From positions 15,452,538 through 15,516,537 of the forward strand of contig NC_092098.1 in assembly GCF_045679555.1 (NCBI RefSeq): a DNA stretch of 64,000 nucleotides, given 5' to 3'. Origin of the DNA: Salvelinus alpinus (lineage: Eukaryota; Chordata; Actinopteri; Salmoniformes; Salmonidae). The notes under the pieces were generated by a model. It saw only the letters and a list, made by a program, of their open reading frames with translations, ran no database searches and was not told the DNA's origin. A program made the translations under genes and the position numbers. This document shows, one piece after another, positions 15,028-27,700 of the stretch; within the stretch, counting starts at the first letter, position 1; the number at the start of each line of letters is the position of its first letter.

Positions 15028-16576
15028 AGAAAAATATAATAACTTCATTAAAGAAAGTATTTTTAACCAACTGCATTCAAAAACAAAAAGGGAAGACTAT
15101 GCTCTCGTCAGTCAACTATGGGATAGTGTATTTTAAAGATGTGTTTATATGCAGCGAAGTGTTCATATGATTTACACATACTGCACGCTAAGGAGGAAAC
15201 TTCCACACATACTTCAGTCTGACTCTTTCATAGACAAACACTGTTTGTGGGTAAAAAACACTTTCCATTGCACAACAAAATTCATCAGGCTTGTTAGCTC
15301 TCCTGTTGTGTTGTCAGACACACTGCTAATGAAAAATTACTATTCTAAAGCCCAGCAGAGGGCAGTCAGGAGTTTAAAGATAGAAATTAAGAAAGGAAGT
15401 GGGAGTTAAATGACTTGTGAGTTACTGACAGACGCTGTCAAGTTCAGTGACATGTCTATCACAATGATAGTAGTGTTTCATCCCTTAGACCCAATTAATT
15501 AGGAGGCATAAAAGTTGTCAGATCTTATAAACAGTTTGAAAGGACAAGGGGGTAGCTATAAATAGCTCTGTCACTGCTCAGATGTAACTAAATTAAACAC
15601 ACAAAACATGTTTAGACATACAGAATGGAGTAAAGGAAAACAATTATAACACTTGACACGTGTAAAAAACATAATTGTTAAACAGATAAAAAAGAATGTG
15701 GTTAAACAGACTAACATACAACATCTGGTCATAAAAAAAGGATGACAAAATCAACTTCAGGTCCATTTCCACACAATAGAACGCTTCCATCTTCCTCCAA
15801 CATACTGTCCACTTGGAGTGCAGTAACAGATAGCCTAAGCTTTCTTTGAGACATGAGGTTTCACTAAAACTTGAGTCATGCTCTAAAAGTATGCCATCTC
15901 CATTTTAGATTTGAGGAGTTGAACTATACACATTTTACTGCAATTTGCAATACACATACAAATAAAAATGTTGCTGGTTTTCCAGCTCCCCCAGAAGGAA
16001 GAGGGAACTTAAAACAAAACGGCATTACAACAAATGTACTATACAAACTATATATATCCAAAATATTTGCCAAATATTATATTAGCTAGCTAGCATGTTT
16101 TAGTGCTTCCAGCTCAACACTCATTCACCATGCTGCATTTTATGTTGACTTCTCATGCCACTTTCTAGTCTATATCCATTTTGAAATGAAAACCAACATG
16201 ATAGTTCCACAAGCACATGGCATGAGCTCAACCACATTCACAATTTCAATTGCACATCTTCCATTTCTATTTTCACAAATAATATACTATATTTGTTCTG
16301 CAAAACAAATAGCAGAGACAATGTTACAGAACGGAACTGTTTTCCTAAGCATAATTAGTGTTGGTACTTTGTAAACTAGACCAAATGTAATCAACTCTTG
16401 CTGTCATTCAAACCACTGTCCAAGAGTCCAGCAGTTTCCTCTTAACAGACCAATTAGAAAGAGTTCCAAACATCTCTTCCGATAAAATATAATTTTCGGT
16501 TCCCCCCCTCAGACCACTCCCTGACAGTCCTAGCTAAATTCTTGAGAAACTGCTCTTTGCTAAGAAGCTATTTTTG
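13621..16576. other. Downstream flank of apbb1, possible distal 3' UTR
   Basis: Mostly unique AT-rich sequence lacking obvious transposon ends, with an (AC)n tract at 13626-13642 and another at about 14993-15024. A minus-strand AATAAA lies at 14755-14760 and could serve a long apbb1 3' UTR, although a nearer signal exists at 16577-16582. Confidence 0.4.
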
Positions 16577-16582
16577 TTTATT
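16577..16582 (-). terminator. Candidate apbb1 polyadenylation signal
   Basis: AATAAA on the minus strand, about 370 bases downstream of the apbb1 stop codon and the first such hexamer I found after it. It would give a short 3' UTR. Confidence 0.5.
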
Positions 16583-16949
16583 TTTGACCATTTTACCTGA
16601 AAACATATCACAGTAAGGTACTTCTTACCCGGAAATTATTTGATATTGAGATAACTTCTGCATTGGACCTTTAATAATTCACAGATTAAACAAACAACTG
16701 AAGAAAAAGATGGCCTACTTGTCCAACCAAAGGTGAAGTGAAGGAAGTGTAACGCATAGAGGAGCTGTGGGCAGCGCTAGGTTTACTGGTACCCCAACCC
16801 ACAGTGCCCATGAGAAGGGAAGCAGGTTCTACCATAACACCTCAGAATGGGGGCGATAGAGAGGCAGTGGAGGAGTGAGGAGAGCCATGGCTATCATGGT
16901 GGGCTTGGCCTGGGGGTAGAGTGGTGTGTAGTGGGTTAGTTGGCACCTC

Positions 16950-19900
16950 TCAGGGCGTCTGGGACCCAGACCTCTTGAAGCTGCCCAGCAGGCTCTGAAC
17001 TCCCTTCTTGACACTTGAGCCCACACGGCGTGCCACGGAGTCAGCCGGCGGGCCTGGCAGGCAGGAGCTGGTACTGGGCGGCCTGGCGTCCAGACACTTC
17101 TGGTAGCGCAGCTGTCAACAGGCACACAACATTAGCACCAAATCTCATTCGAAATATAAACTTGGGATTCAAAATATATGGTGCAACAAGGCTGTGTATG
17201 TTTACTATTGTCTCTTCGTAAAACAGTCCAATCCCTGCAAACTCCTCATATCGAGAAGAACCACTCACCCAGTGTTTCTGAAAAAGTTGCCATATCAAAT
17301 AAGAACCCATCTGAATGCAGTCATTTGTAGGGTATTGCTTTTTCAGGACTACACACTGACATCACATGGAAGTGACTACAACAATCATGCAAGGAGGAAT
17401 GATAGCCTACCAAGTCAACGTTGGCTACTTGAACAATGCACGTCTCTGTCCACCTGGCTTGTAAATATTCTCTGTTTCAGTGTCAATCTATTTTTCCACT
17501 TGTCTGTGCCTCCATCCTTGGTACAGTAGCTAGTTAGCCAACTAGCTAGCTTGATTTGCATTGTTTTGGGCATTTTTAATCTAACTACACAACCAGGCAT
17601 TAGATTAGAGGTAGAGGAGGGAAGCAAAATGACTTCATCTAAATAGTCCTCCATGCTGGACTTCTATGACATTTCCGTACATTTTCTTATAGGGGGCAAC
17701 GTTCTCTTACAGGGATATCTAGCAAAACATAAAATAGCGGAACACTTCTCTCCTGTCTGCACACAGCTGTCACAAACTCAATGGCGCTTGAATCTTTGCG
17801 GGCAGAGCTCAGTTGATACAATGTTGAACGTTTGCTAGCGAGAGTGTGAGCTCAAAACAGACAGGCAGAGTAAAGAAATGATGTGATCGAAAGACAACCT
17901 GAACCAAGCTCCATGAACAGCCTGTGAGATTTATAGAGGATATTGATTTTCAATAGGATATTTTCTGCCGGACAATTAATTTGTATCGGACAAAAGCCAG
18001 CAATTCCTGGCTGATGGAAACATTGCACTCACCATGCAGGCGGCCTGCACGGCCTCACTGAGGCTGGCTGCGTTGGGCTCACACCAGAACATGTGGCAGA
18101 TGAAGTCCCCGGGGCCCTCGGCCATGATGAAGGCAAAGGTGTGGACGTCCTTCCCCACGCCCATGAAGGACAGGAACCGCACCCGGCACTCTGACAGAAC
18201 CTCCTCTGTCTGCAAGAAACACAACAGAACACCTTGGGTTCTATTCTCACAGAAACTTAAACAACCTCAGACCTTCAAATTGGAAAGACATAAAAAAAAT
18301 ATATAATAATTGAGATTGTGCGTGTACATTTGAGTGCGACCACCTATATGTGTACTCACCTCAGCAGCGATTATGGTAAGTGTGGCTGAGGCCACGTTCA
18401 CAGTAACTGACGTCCACTCTTCCTTGTCTTTGGAATTCATTGCTGTGTCGAGGGCAACGTTAACTAGGTCCATACCTGGATAGGAATAACAACCACCTAG
18501 GTTAGACGGAGCTGCTCTTCCTCCCGGGGAAGGACTGCCCGTTCCATGATCTCGCCATCACGGTTGACAACTCCATTGTGTCCTCCTCCCAGAGTGCTAA
18601 GAACCTTGGCGTGATCCTGGACAACACCCTGTCGTTCTCAACTAACATCAAGGCGGTGACCCGTTCCTGTAGGTTCATGCTCTACAACATTCGCAGAGTA
18701 CGACCCTGCCTCACGCAGGAAGCGGCGCAGGTCCTAATCCAGGCACTTGTCATCTCCCGTCTGGATTACTGCAACTCGCTGTTGGCTGGGCTCCCTGCCT
18801 GTGCCATTAAACCCCTACAACTCATCCAGAACGCCGCAGCCCGTCTGGTGTTCAACTTTCCCAAGTTCTCTCACGTCACCCCGCTCCTCCGCTCTCTCCA
18901 CTGGCTTCCAGTTGAAGCTCGCATCCGCTACAAGACCATGGTGCTTGCCTACGGAGCTGTGAGGGGAACGGCACCTCCGTACCTTCAGGCTCTGATCAGG
19001 CCCTACACCCAAACAAGGGCACTGCGTTCATCCACCTCTGGCCTGCTCGCCTCCCTACCTCTGAGGAAGTACAGTTCCCGCTCAGCCCAGTCAAAACTGT
19101 TCGCTGCTCTGGCACCCCAATGGTGGAACAAACTCCCTCACGACGCCAGGTCAGCGGAGTCAATCACCACCTTCCGGAGACACCTGAAACCCCACCTCTT
19201 TAAGGAATACCTAGGATAGGATAAAGTAATCCTTCTAACCCCCCCCCCCCTTAAAAGAGTTAGATGCACTATTGTAAAGTGGTTGTTCCACTGGATATCA
19301 TAAGGTGAATGCACCAATTTGTAAGTCGCTCTGGATAAGAGCGTCTGCTAAATGACTTAAATGTAAATGTTAGCTAGCAGCTACAACTACAGTGCATTCG
19401 GAAAGCATCCAGACACATTCCCTTTTTCAACATTTTGTTACATTAGAGCCTTTTTCTAAAATGGATTGAATCCTCATCAATCTACACACAATACCCAATA
19501 ATGACAAAGCAAAAACATGTTTAGATTTTTGTGCAAATATATAAAAATTAAATAAAACAGAAATACCTTATTTACATAAGTATTCAGACCTTTCGATATG
19601 AGACTCAAAATTAATTTCAGGTGCATCCTGTTTTCATTGATCATCCTTGAGATGTTTCTACAACTTGGGAGTCCACCTGCGGTAAATTCATTGATTGAAC
19701 ATGATTTTGAAAGGCACACATTTGTCTCTATAAAGTCCCACAGTTGGCAGTGCATGTCAGAGCAAAAACCAAGCTATGAGGTCGAAGGAATTGTCTGTAA
19801 AGCTCCGAGACAGGATTGTGTCAAGGCACAGATATTAGGAAGGGTACCAAAACATTTCTGCAGCATTGAAGGTCCCCAAGAACACAGTGGCCTCCAACAT

Positions 19901-21720
19901 TCTTGGGGACCTGTGGCCGTGTGGCCGCGTGTGCTGGCCACACGGCCAAACTGAGCAATCGGGGGAGGGCGGCCTTGTTCAGGGAGATGACCAAGAACCC
20001 GATGGTCAAAGCTCCAGAGTTCCTCTGTGGAGATGGGTGAACCTTCCAGAAGGACAACCATCTCTGCTGCATTCCACCAATCAGGCCTTTATGGTAGAGT
20101 GTCCAGACGGGGAAAGGGGATACCTAGTCCGTTGCACAACTGAATGCCTTCAACTGAAATGTGTATTCCGCATTTAACCCAACCCCTCAAGCAGAGAGGT
20201 GTGGGGGGCTGCCTTAATTGGAATCCACGTCTTTGGCGCCCGGGGAACATTGGGTTAAATGCCTTGCTCAGAGGCAGAATGACAGATTTTTACCTTGTCA
20301 GGTCGGTGACTCGATCTAGCATCCTTTCGGTTACTGGCCCAACGCTAACCATTGCCGCCCCAGGAAGCCACTCCTCAGTAAAAGGCACATGACTGCCAGC
20401 TTAGATTTTGCCAAAAGACACCTAAAGGACTATCAGACCAGGAGTAACAAGATTCTCTGGTCTGATGAAACCAAGATTGAACTCTTTGGCCTGAATGCCA
20501 AGCGTCAAGTCTGGAGGAAACCTGGCACCATCCTTATGATGAAGCATGGCTGAGGCAGCATCATGCTGTGGGGATGTTTTCAGAGGCAGAGACTGGGAGA
20601 CACGTCAGGAACGAGGGAAAGATGAACGGAGCAAAGTACAGAGAGATCCTTGATATAAACCTGCTCCAAAGCAATCAGAACCTCAGACCGGGACGAAGGT
20701 TCACCCTCCAACAGGACAACGACCCAAAGAACACAACCAAGACAACACAGGAGTGGCTTCGGGACAAGTATCTGAAAGTCCTTGAGTGTCCCAACCAGAG
20801 ACCGTACTTGAAGTGATAGCTGTGCAGCGACGCTCCCCATCCAGCCTGACAGAGCTTGAGAGGATCTGCTGAGAATAATGGAAGAAACTCCCCAAATACA
20901 GGTGTGCCAAGCTTGTAGCATCATACCCAAGAAGACTCGAGGCTGTAATCACTGCCAAAGGTGCTTCAACAAAGTACTGAGTAAAGGGTCTGAATACTTA
21001 TGTAAATGTATTACTTTAAAAAAAATATACATTTGCTAACATTTCTAAAAACCTGTGTTTGCCTTCTCATTATGGGGTACTGTGTGTAGATTATTGAGGG
21101 GGAAAAAACATAATACATTTTTGAATAAGGCTGTAACGTAACAAAACATGGAAAAGGTCAAGGGGTCTAAATACTTTCCAAATGCACTGTACATCTGTCT
21201 GAGTACACTCAATACCTGAGAATATTAGGAAAATGGAAGGAAGAAATTACAAGAAATGTGTTCGTTCATAATTCACTTAAAACCAAGGGAGTTAAAAGCT
21301 CAATATCCATAACAAGAGGATAGCTCATTGAAGTTGAGACTTCACACAGTAAGAAATCAGTATCACAATCTGTCGGAGAAATTAGTAGAATACGTGCAAT
21401 AATTTGAAACATTCAATTAAGTAAATGTGTATTGAATGCATTTCATTGAGTGAAACCGAACTTAGTAGAAAGTTAGCATTCATTTAAACACAGTAGCAAA
21501 ATACAGGAGGACAAGTGGAATGTTAAACAGGCAGTGACTGAGAAGTTTCCCTGAAACATTGTTCAAAACACCACAAGATACACCAACACAACAACTAGGA
21601 AAGAGAAGAATAAGCATTCCTTACCAAAGCGTTCCTTACCTACGGGTTTGGCCACAGGCACGTTCCCCAGGTAACATACCTGGAAGCGCTGGACTAGCTC
21701 ATTCTTTGGTGCAGGGAATT
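16950..21720 (-). CDS. apbb1: apbb1 exons encoding PTB2 and the C-terminus
   Basis: Four exons. The first carries [20 protein letters not shown] and VPVAKPVG. The next two carry [20 protein letters not shown] and [20 protein letters not shown], then [19 protein letters not shown]. The last starts [20 protein letters not shown]. This is the APP-binding PTB domain. The first of these exons has two donors 15 bases apart (exon end 21640 or 21625), which would add five residues. Confidence 0.92.
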
Positions 21721-24700
21721 CTGCAGGGAGAATAGAGCAGAGTGAGAGAGACAGAAAACCTCCTGCTAAAACCATACAAAGGACCTGAAAGAGCCCATAG
21801 ATGCATTTGGTTTCAGATTATACATGAAGTATATAGTCATTAGGGATGGAACAGCATGTTATCGAACCGTTCGGTATGCCCCCTTCGGTTCAATACGCAC
21901 ACGTGAACCGCGGAATTATGGTATGCCTGTCATTTTCCTATAATTTCCAAAACGTGCTTATTGCGCTGCAGACTACACGCACATTGTACATTCAAATCCA
22001 CAGAAGCAAACGTGCAGCTTGTGGCTGGTAGGGGGCTCCTGGGGGCTGACAAACTTTACTCCACAGCAATGTCTCAAAATGTGGCAACCGCAGTGACCCC
22101 CCCCCCCCGCCCCTTAAACAACCAATGGACGATTTGCAATGACATCTCAGTAGGAAACTTCCCTAACGGGGCCCCATGAAGAGAGGGGAAACTAAAAATA
22201 AATATTCTCTCAGCTCCAACGTGACAATGGCGTGCGCCAGCGAGACAGAGAAGCAAATTTGAAGAAGCATTCAGCGTTCAATACAATGACGAGTGTAAGA
22301 AGACCGTAAACAAAGTACAGTCTGCAAGCATTGCTTTGCCACTCGAGTGGAAACACGTCTAACATGATATGTAATTTACGTGGCCATCACCCAGCCGTAT
22401 CCCTTGCAGGTGGAGCAAGGAGAGTCCACCCGTTAACGAAAACACCACATTCTCTCGTTGCTGCCTTCTAACAACAATTTGCGACAAATTCAGAAAAACA
22501 AAGAAATAACGAAAGCAGTGGGAGTATTCATAGCCAAAGATTTGCAGCCCTATTCGGTGGTTACTAACTCTGTACTTTGTCACCTGATGGAAAAAATGTA
22601 ACTGCGTTACAATGTTTCCTCCTGCACACATTTCAGCAGCAAAGTAATTCCCAAACTCGATGAAACATCACGGAGAGAAATAGAAAACAAATTGACACAG
22701 ATAACCCATCTAGCTCTCTCCACTGATAGTTGGACCTCCAGAGCAACTCAAAGCTACCTCCACTATGTACTGGAAGCTACCTCACTGTGTCGGTTGACTA
22801 TGTACTGGAAGCTACCTCACTGTGCTGGTTCACTATGTACTGGAAGCTACCTCACTGTGCTGGTTCACTATGTACTGGAAGCTACCTCACTGTGCTGGTT
22901 CACAATGTACTGGAAGCTACCTCACTGTGCTGGTTCACAATGTACTGGAAGCTACCTCACTGTGCTGGTTCACTATGTACTGGAAGCTACCTCACTGTGC
23001 TGGTTCACTATGTACTGGAAGCTACCTCACTGTGCTGGTTCACTATGTACTGGAAGCTACCTCACTGTGCTGGTTCACTATGTACTGGAAGCTACCTCAC
23101 TGTGCTGGTTCACTATGTACTGGAAGCTACCTCACTGTGCTGGTTCACTATGTACTGGAAGCTACCTCACTGTGCTGGTTCACTATGTACTGGAAGCTAC
23201 CTCACTGTGCTGGTTCACTATGTACTGGAAGCTACCTCACTGTGCTGGTTCACTATGTACTGGAAGCTACCTCACTGTGCTGGTTCACTATGTACTGGAA
23301 GCTACCTCACTGTGCTGGTTCACTATGTACTGGAAGCTACCTCACTGTGCTGGTTCACTATGTACTGGAAGCTACCTCACTGTGCTGGTTCACTATGTAC
23401 TGGAAGCTACCTCACTGTGCTGGTTCACTATGTACTGGAAGCTACCTCACTGTGCTGGTTCACTATGTACTGGAAGCTACCTCACTGTGCTGGTTCACTA
23501 TGTACTGGAAGCTACCTCACTGTGCTGGTTCACTATGTACTGGAAGCTACCTCACTGTGCTGGTTCACTATGTACTGGAAGCTACCTCACTGTGCTGGTT
23601 CGCTATGTACTGGAAGCTACCTCACTGTGCTGGTTCGCTATGTACTGGAAGCTACCTCACTGTGCTGGTTCGCTATGTACTGGAAGCTACCTCACTGTGC
23701 TGGTTCGCTATGTACTGGAAGCTACCTCACTGTGCTGGTTCGCTATGTACTGGAAGCTACCTCACTGTGCTGGTTCGCTATGTACTGGAAGCTACCTCAC
23801 TGTGCTGGTTCGCTATGTACTGGAAGCTACCTCACTGTGCTGGTTCGCTATGTACTGGAAGCTACCTCACTGTGCTGGTTCGCTATGTACTGGAAGCTAC
23901 CTCACTGTGCTGGTTCGCTATGTACTGGAAGCTACCCCACTGTGCTGGTTCGCTATGTACTGGAAGCTACCTCACTGTGCTGGTTCGCTATGTACTGGAA
24001 GCTACCTCACTGTGCTGGTTCGCTATGTACTGGAAGCTACCTCACTGTGCTGGTTCACTATGTACTGGAAGCTACCTCACTGTGCTGGTTCACTATGTAC
24101 TGGAAGCTACCTCACTGTGCTGGTTCACTATGTACTGGAAGCTACCTCACTGTGCTGGTTCACTATGTACTGGAAGCTACCTCACTGTGCTGGTTCACTA
24201 TGTACTGGAAGCTACCTCACTGTGCTGGTTCACTATGTACTGGAAGCTACCTCACTGTGCTGGTTCACTATGTACTGGAAGCTACCTCACTGTGCTGGTT
24301 CACTATGTACTGGAAGCTACCTCACTGTGCTGGTTCACTATGTACTGGAAGCTACCTCACTGTGCTGGTTCACTATGTACTGGAAGCTACCTCACTGTGC
24401 TGGTTCACTATGTACTGGAAGCTATCTCACTGTGATGGTTCACTATGTACTGGAAGCTACCTCACTGTGATGGTTCACTATGTACTGGATTGGAAGATGA
24501 AGAGCTACGTGTTGCAAACTCATCCTCTGTATGAGTGTCATACAAGCACACTTTTCTTAAATATAAAGACACTGAAACCGTACCGTGGTCCACAAACCGT
24601 GATACATACCGAACCGTGGGCACACTGGCACTTTTACTGTATGACTATTAGGGATGTAATGGTACAGTGTTTTACCCTGGAAAGGAATGTCTGCCAGTTT

Positions 24701-27700
24701 AGAGGGGTCTGTGTTGAGTCTGTTCAGAGAGGATTTGGATGACTTCCTCTGGGCCATTATCTACAGATAAGGAAAGACAGGAAAGACACAGTTTAGCCTT
24801 AAATTCAACATTTGGAAAAAATGAGGACAAACATCCACCCCTGAACCACAGTTTCAAAGTCATGTGAAAAAAGTTAAATGTGGAGACCAGAGTATGCTGC
24901 AGTGCACCATAGCAGATGGGCTTACCTTAGAGCAGATGTCATGCATGCTCGTGGCAATGTTCTTAGCAGGTGTGTCACACCTGAACACATGGCACTTCAG
25001 AACATGAGTCAGTTTGTCTCTCGCCACGTAGGCAAAGTCCCTAAAGTTAGCACAAACACACAAACGAAAAGAGGCATCACCAGAGAAAGAGGCTGTTATA
25101 AAGGCTGATCATGACAAATGAGGCTGATAAACAGACAATGCTGAAATCAGTCAATACTGATCAGGATCTTTGACCAATATTGTTCCGTCTCTACTCAAGA
25201 GAACTATCAACCTAATAGTGTAAGTTTTCAAAAATACAATGAACAAACGTAACCACAATTATGACAGAGAACACTTAACGTAGTCTGACTATTACTGATG
25301 GCTAGTCTACATTGAGTGTACAAACATTAAGAACACCTGCTCTTTCCATGACAGACTGACCAGGTGAATGCTATGATCGCTTACTGATTTCACTTGTTCA
25401 ATCCACTTCAGTCAGTGTAGATGAAGGGGAGGAGACAGGTTAAAGAAGGATTTTTAAAGCCTTGAGATATGGATTGTGTATGTGCCATTCAGAGAGTGAA
25501 TGGGCAAGACCAAAGTTTTAAAGTGCCTTTGAACGCGATATGTTAGTATGTGCCAGATGCACCGATGTGTCAAGAACTGCAATGCTGCTGGGTTTTTCAC
25601 ACGCAACAGTTTCCTGTGTTTATCAGGAATGGTCCACCACTCAAAGGACATCCAGCCAACTTGAAACAACTGTGGGAAGCATTGGAGTCAACAGGTGCCA
25701 GCATCCCTGTGGAACGCTCTCAACACCTTGTAGAGTCCATGCCCTAACGAATTGAGGCTGTTCTGAGGGCAAAAGGGGGGGGGGCAATATTAGGAAGGCG
25801 TTCTTAATGTTTTGTACAGTGTATAGGTGTTACTTTCACAGAGAAACTGATCGAAAGTCATGGGTGTGAGTGAGAAACATCAAGCATTATGGGATGGGGG
25901 TGTGGAATCAACAACTGACAAGCCAATGTTGTAACTATGACAACCACAACCTATGTGACAGAAGATGGTGGTTACAACAATACACTACCTCTCCCTGTGT
26001 GCCCAAGTGCAGCAGGTTAGAGAGAAAACACCAAATCAATTCAACAGAAAACAAAGCAGGATTCACAAAAGGCAACTCGAGATTCACTTAAAAGCCAGGC
26101 AAATAAAACTCAAATAAGAAAAGTTTCCTATAGCAAACTGGCAAAAACTGATATTTGTAGATTATATTAATAAAAGAAGAAAGAAGAGTTAAGAGTAGCA
26201 GGGGACTGGCCTGCCGTTGTCCCGGCCCACTCCCCACACTCGGATGCTGACGATAGGCTGGGTGTGCAGCAGAGTCTGGCCCAACGGATCTATCAGGTTC
26301 AAGATCTCATTCTCCAGAACAAGGAGCATGTCTTTTCCCTGTGTGGAAACATTACACAACATTTCTCTAAACATTGTTCTACCAACATTACGAGGTTATA
26401 TTCCCACACACAAGCCATTCTCTAACCTCTCCCCAGATCCCAGCCGTGTCGTGCAGGTTGTGTTTGTGGTAGGAGAGCTGTCTGATGCAGTTGTTGACAG
26501 CCACACTGCTCTTCCCTGGAGCCATCTCCTCCTCTGATATCTCCACCCAGCCCAGAGACCGGACTGCAAAAACCTATTCAAATCAATTTTTATTTGTCAC
26601 ATGCTTCGCAAACAGGTGAAGACTAACAGTGAAATGCTTACGAACAATGCAAAAATAAAAACACGTGGAATAAATACATAATGTGTAACGATAACTTGGC
26701 TACATACACGGGGTACCAGTACAGAATCGATGTGCAGGGCTACGAGGTAATTGAGGTAGATATGTACATATAGGTAGGGGTAAAGTGACTAGGCAACATG
26801 ACAGATAATTAACAGTAGTAGCAGCTTCTGTGAGGATTGTGTGTGTTTCGCGACAGTATGCCTGTGTGTACGTGTTATGTGTGAGTGTATGTAGGAGTGT
26901 CAATGTAGGTATGTGTGAGTGTGTGGGTAGAGTCCAGTGTGTGTGCATGAGTCAAAAGAGACAGTGCAAAAAGGGTCAATGCAGATAGTCAAATCGCTTC
27001 CTGCACTAACTATGTAGCAGTCTTATGGCTTGGAGGTAGAAGCTGTTCAGGGTCCTGTTGGTTCCAGACTTGGTGCATTGGTACCGCTTGCCGTGCGGTA
27101 GCTGAGAGAACAGTCTATGACTTGGGTGGCTGGAGTCTGAGCATTTTTAAGGCCTTCCTCTGACACCGCCTGGTATAGATGTCCTGGATGGCAGGGAGCT
27201 TGGCCCATATGTACTGGGCCGTACGTACTACCTTCTGTAGCGCCTTGCGGTCGGATGGCAAGCAGTTGCCATTCAAGTTGTGATATAGCCGGTGAAGATA
27301 CTCTAAAAATGGTGCAGCTGTAGAGGAACTTTGAGGATCTGAGGACCCAAGCCAAATCTTTCAGTCTCCTGAAGGAAAAGAGGCATTGTCGTGCATTCTT
27401 CACAACTGTGTTGGTGTGTGGACCATGTGAATTCCTTAATGACGTGGACACCAAGGAACTTGAAGCTCTTGACGCGCTCCACTACAGCCCCATCGATGTG
27501 GATGGGGGCGTGCCCGGCACGCCGTTTCCTGTGGTCCATGATCAGCTCCTGTGCCTTGCTGACGTTAAAAGGAGAGGTTGTTATCCTGGCACCACACTCC
27601 CAAGTCACTGACCTCCTAATATGCCGTCTCATCGTCGTTGACAGTCATGTCGTCAGCAAACTTAATGATGGTGTTGGAGTCGTTCGCGGGCAGAGTCGTG

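Noticed and set aside
16829-17125. 98-codon minus ORF overlapping the apbb1 last exon
   Set aside because: Frame-shifted shadow of the real exon, which ends [11 protein letters not shown].
22692-24742. Three overlapping ORFs of 537, 592 and 670 codons
   Set aside because: They are three frames of one 35-bp tandem repeat with a stop-free unit. The period, not selection, keeps them open. No family similarity exists except hAT relics at the edges.
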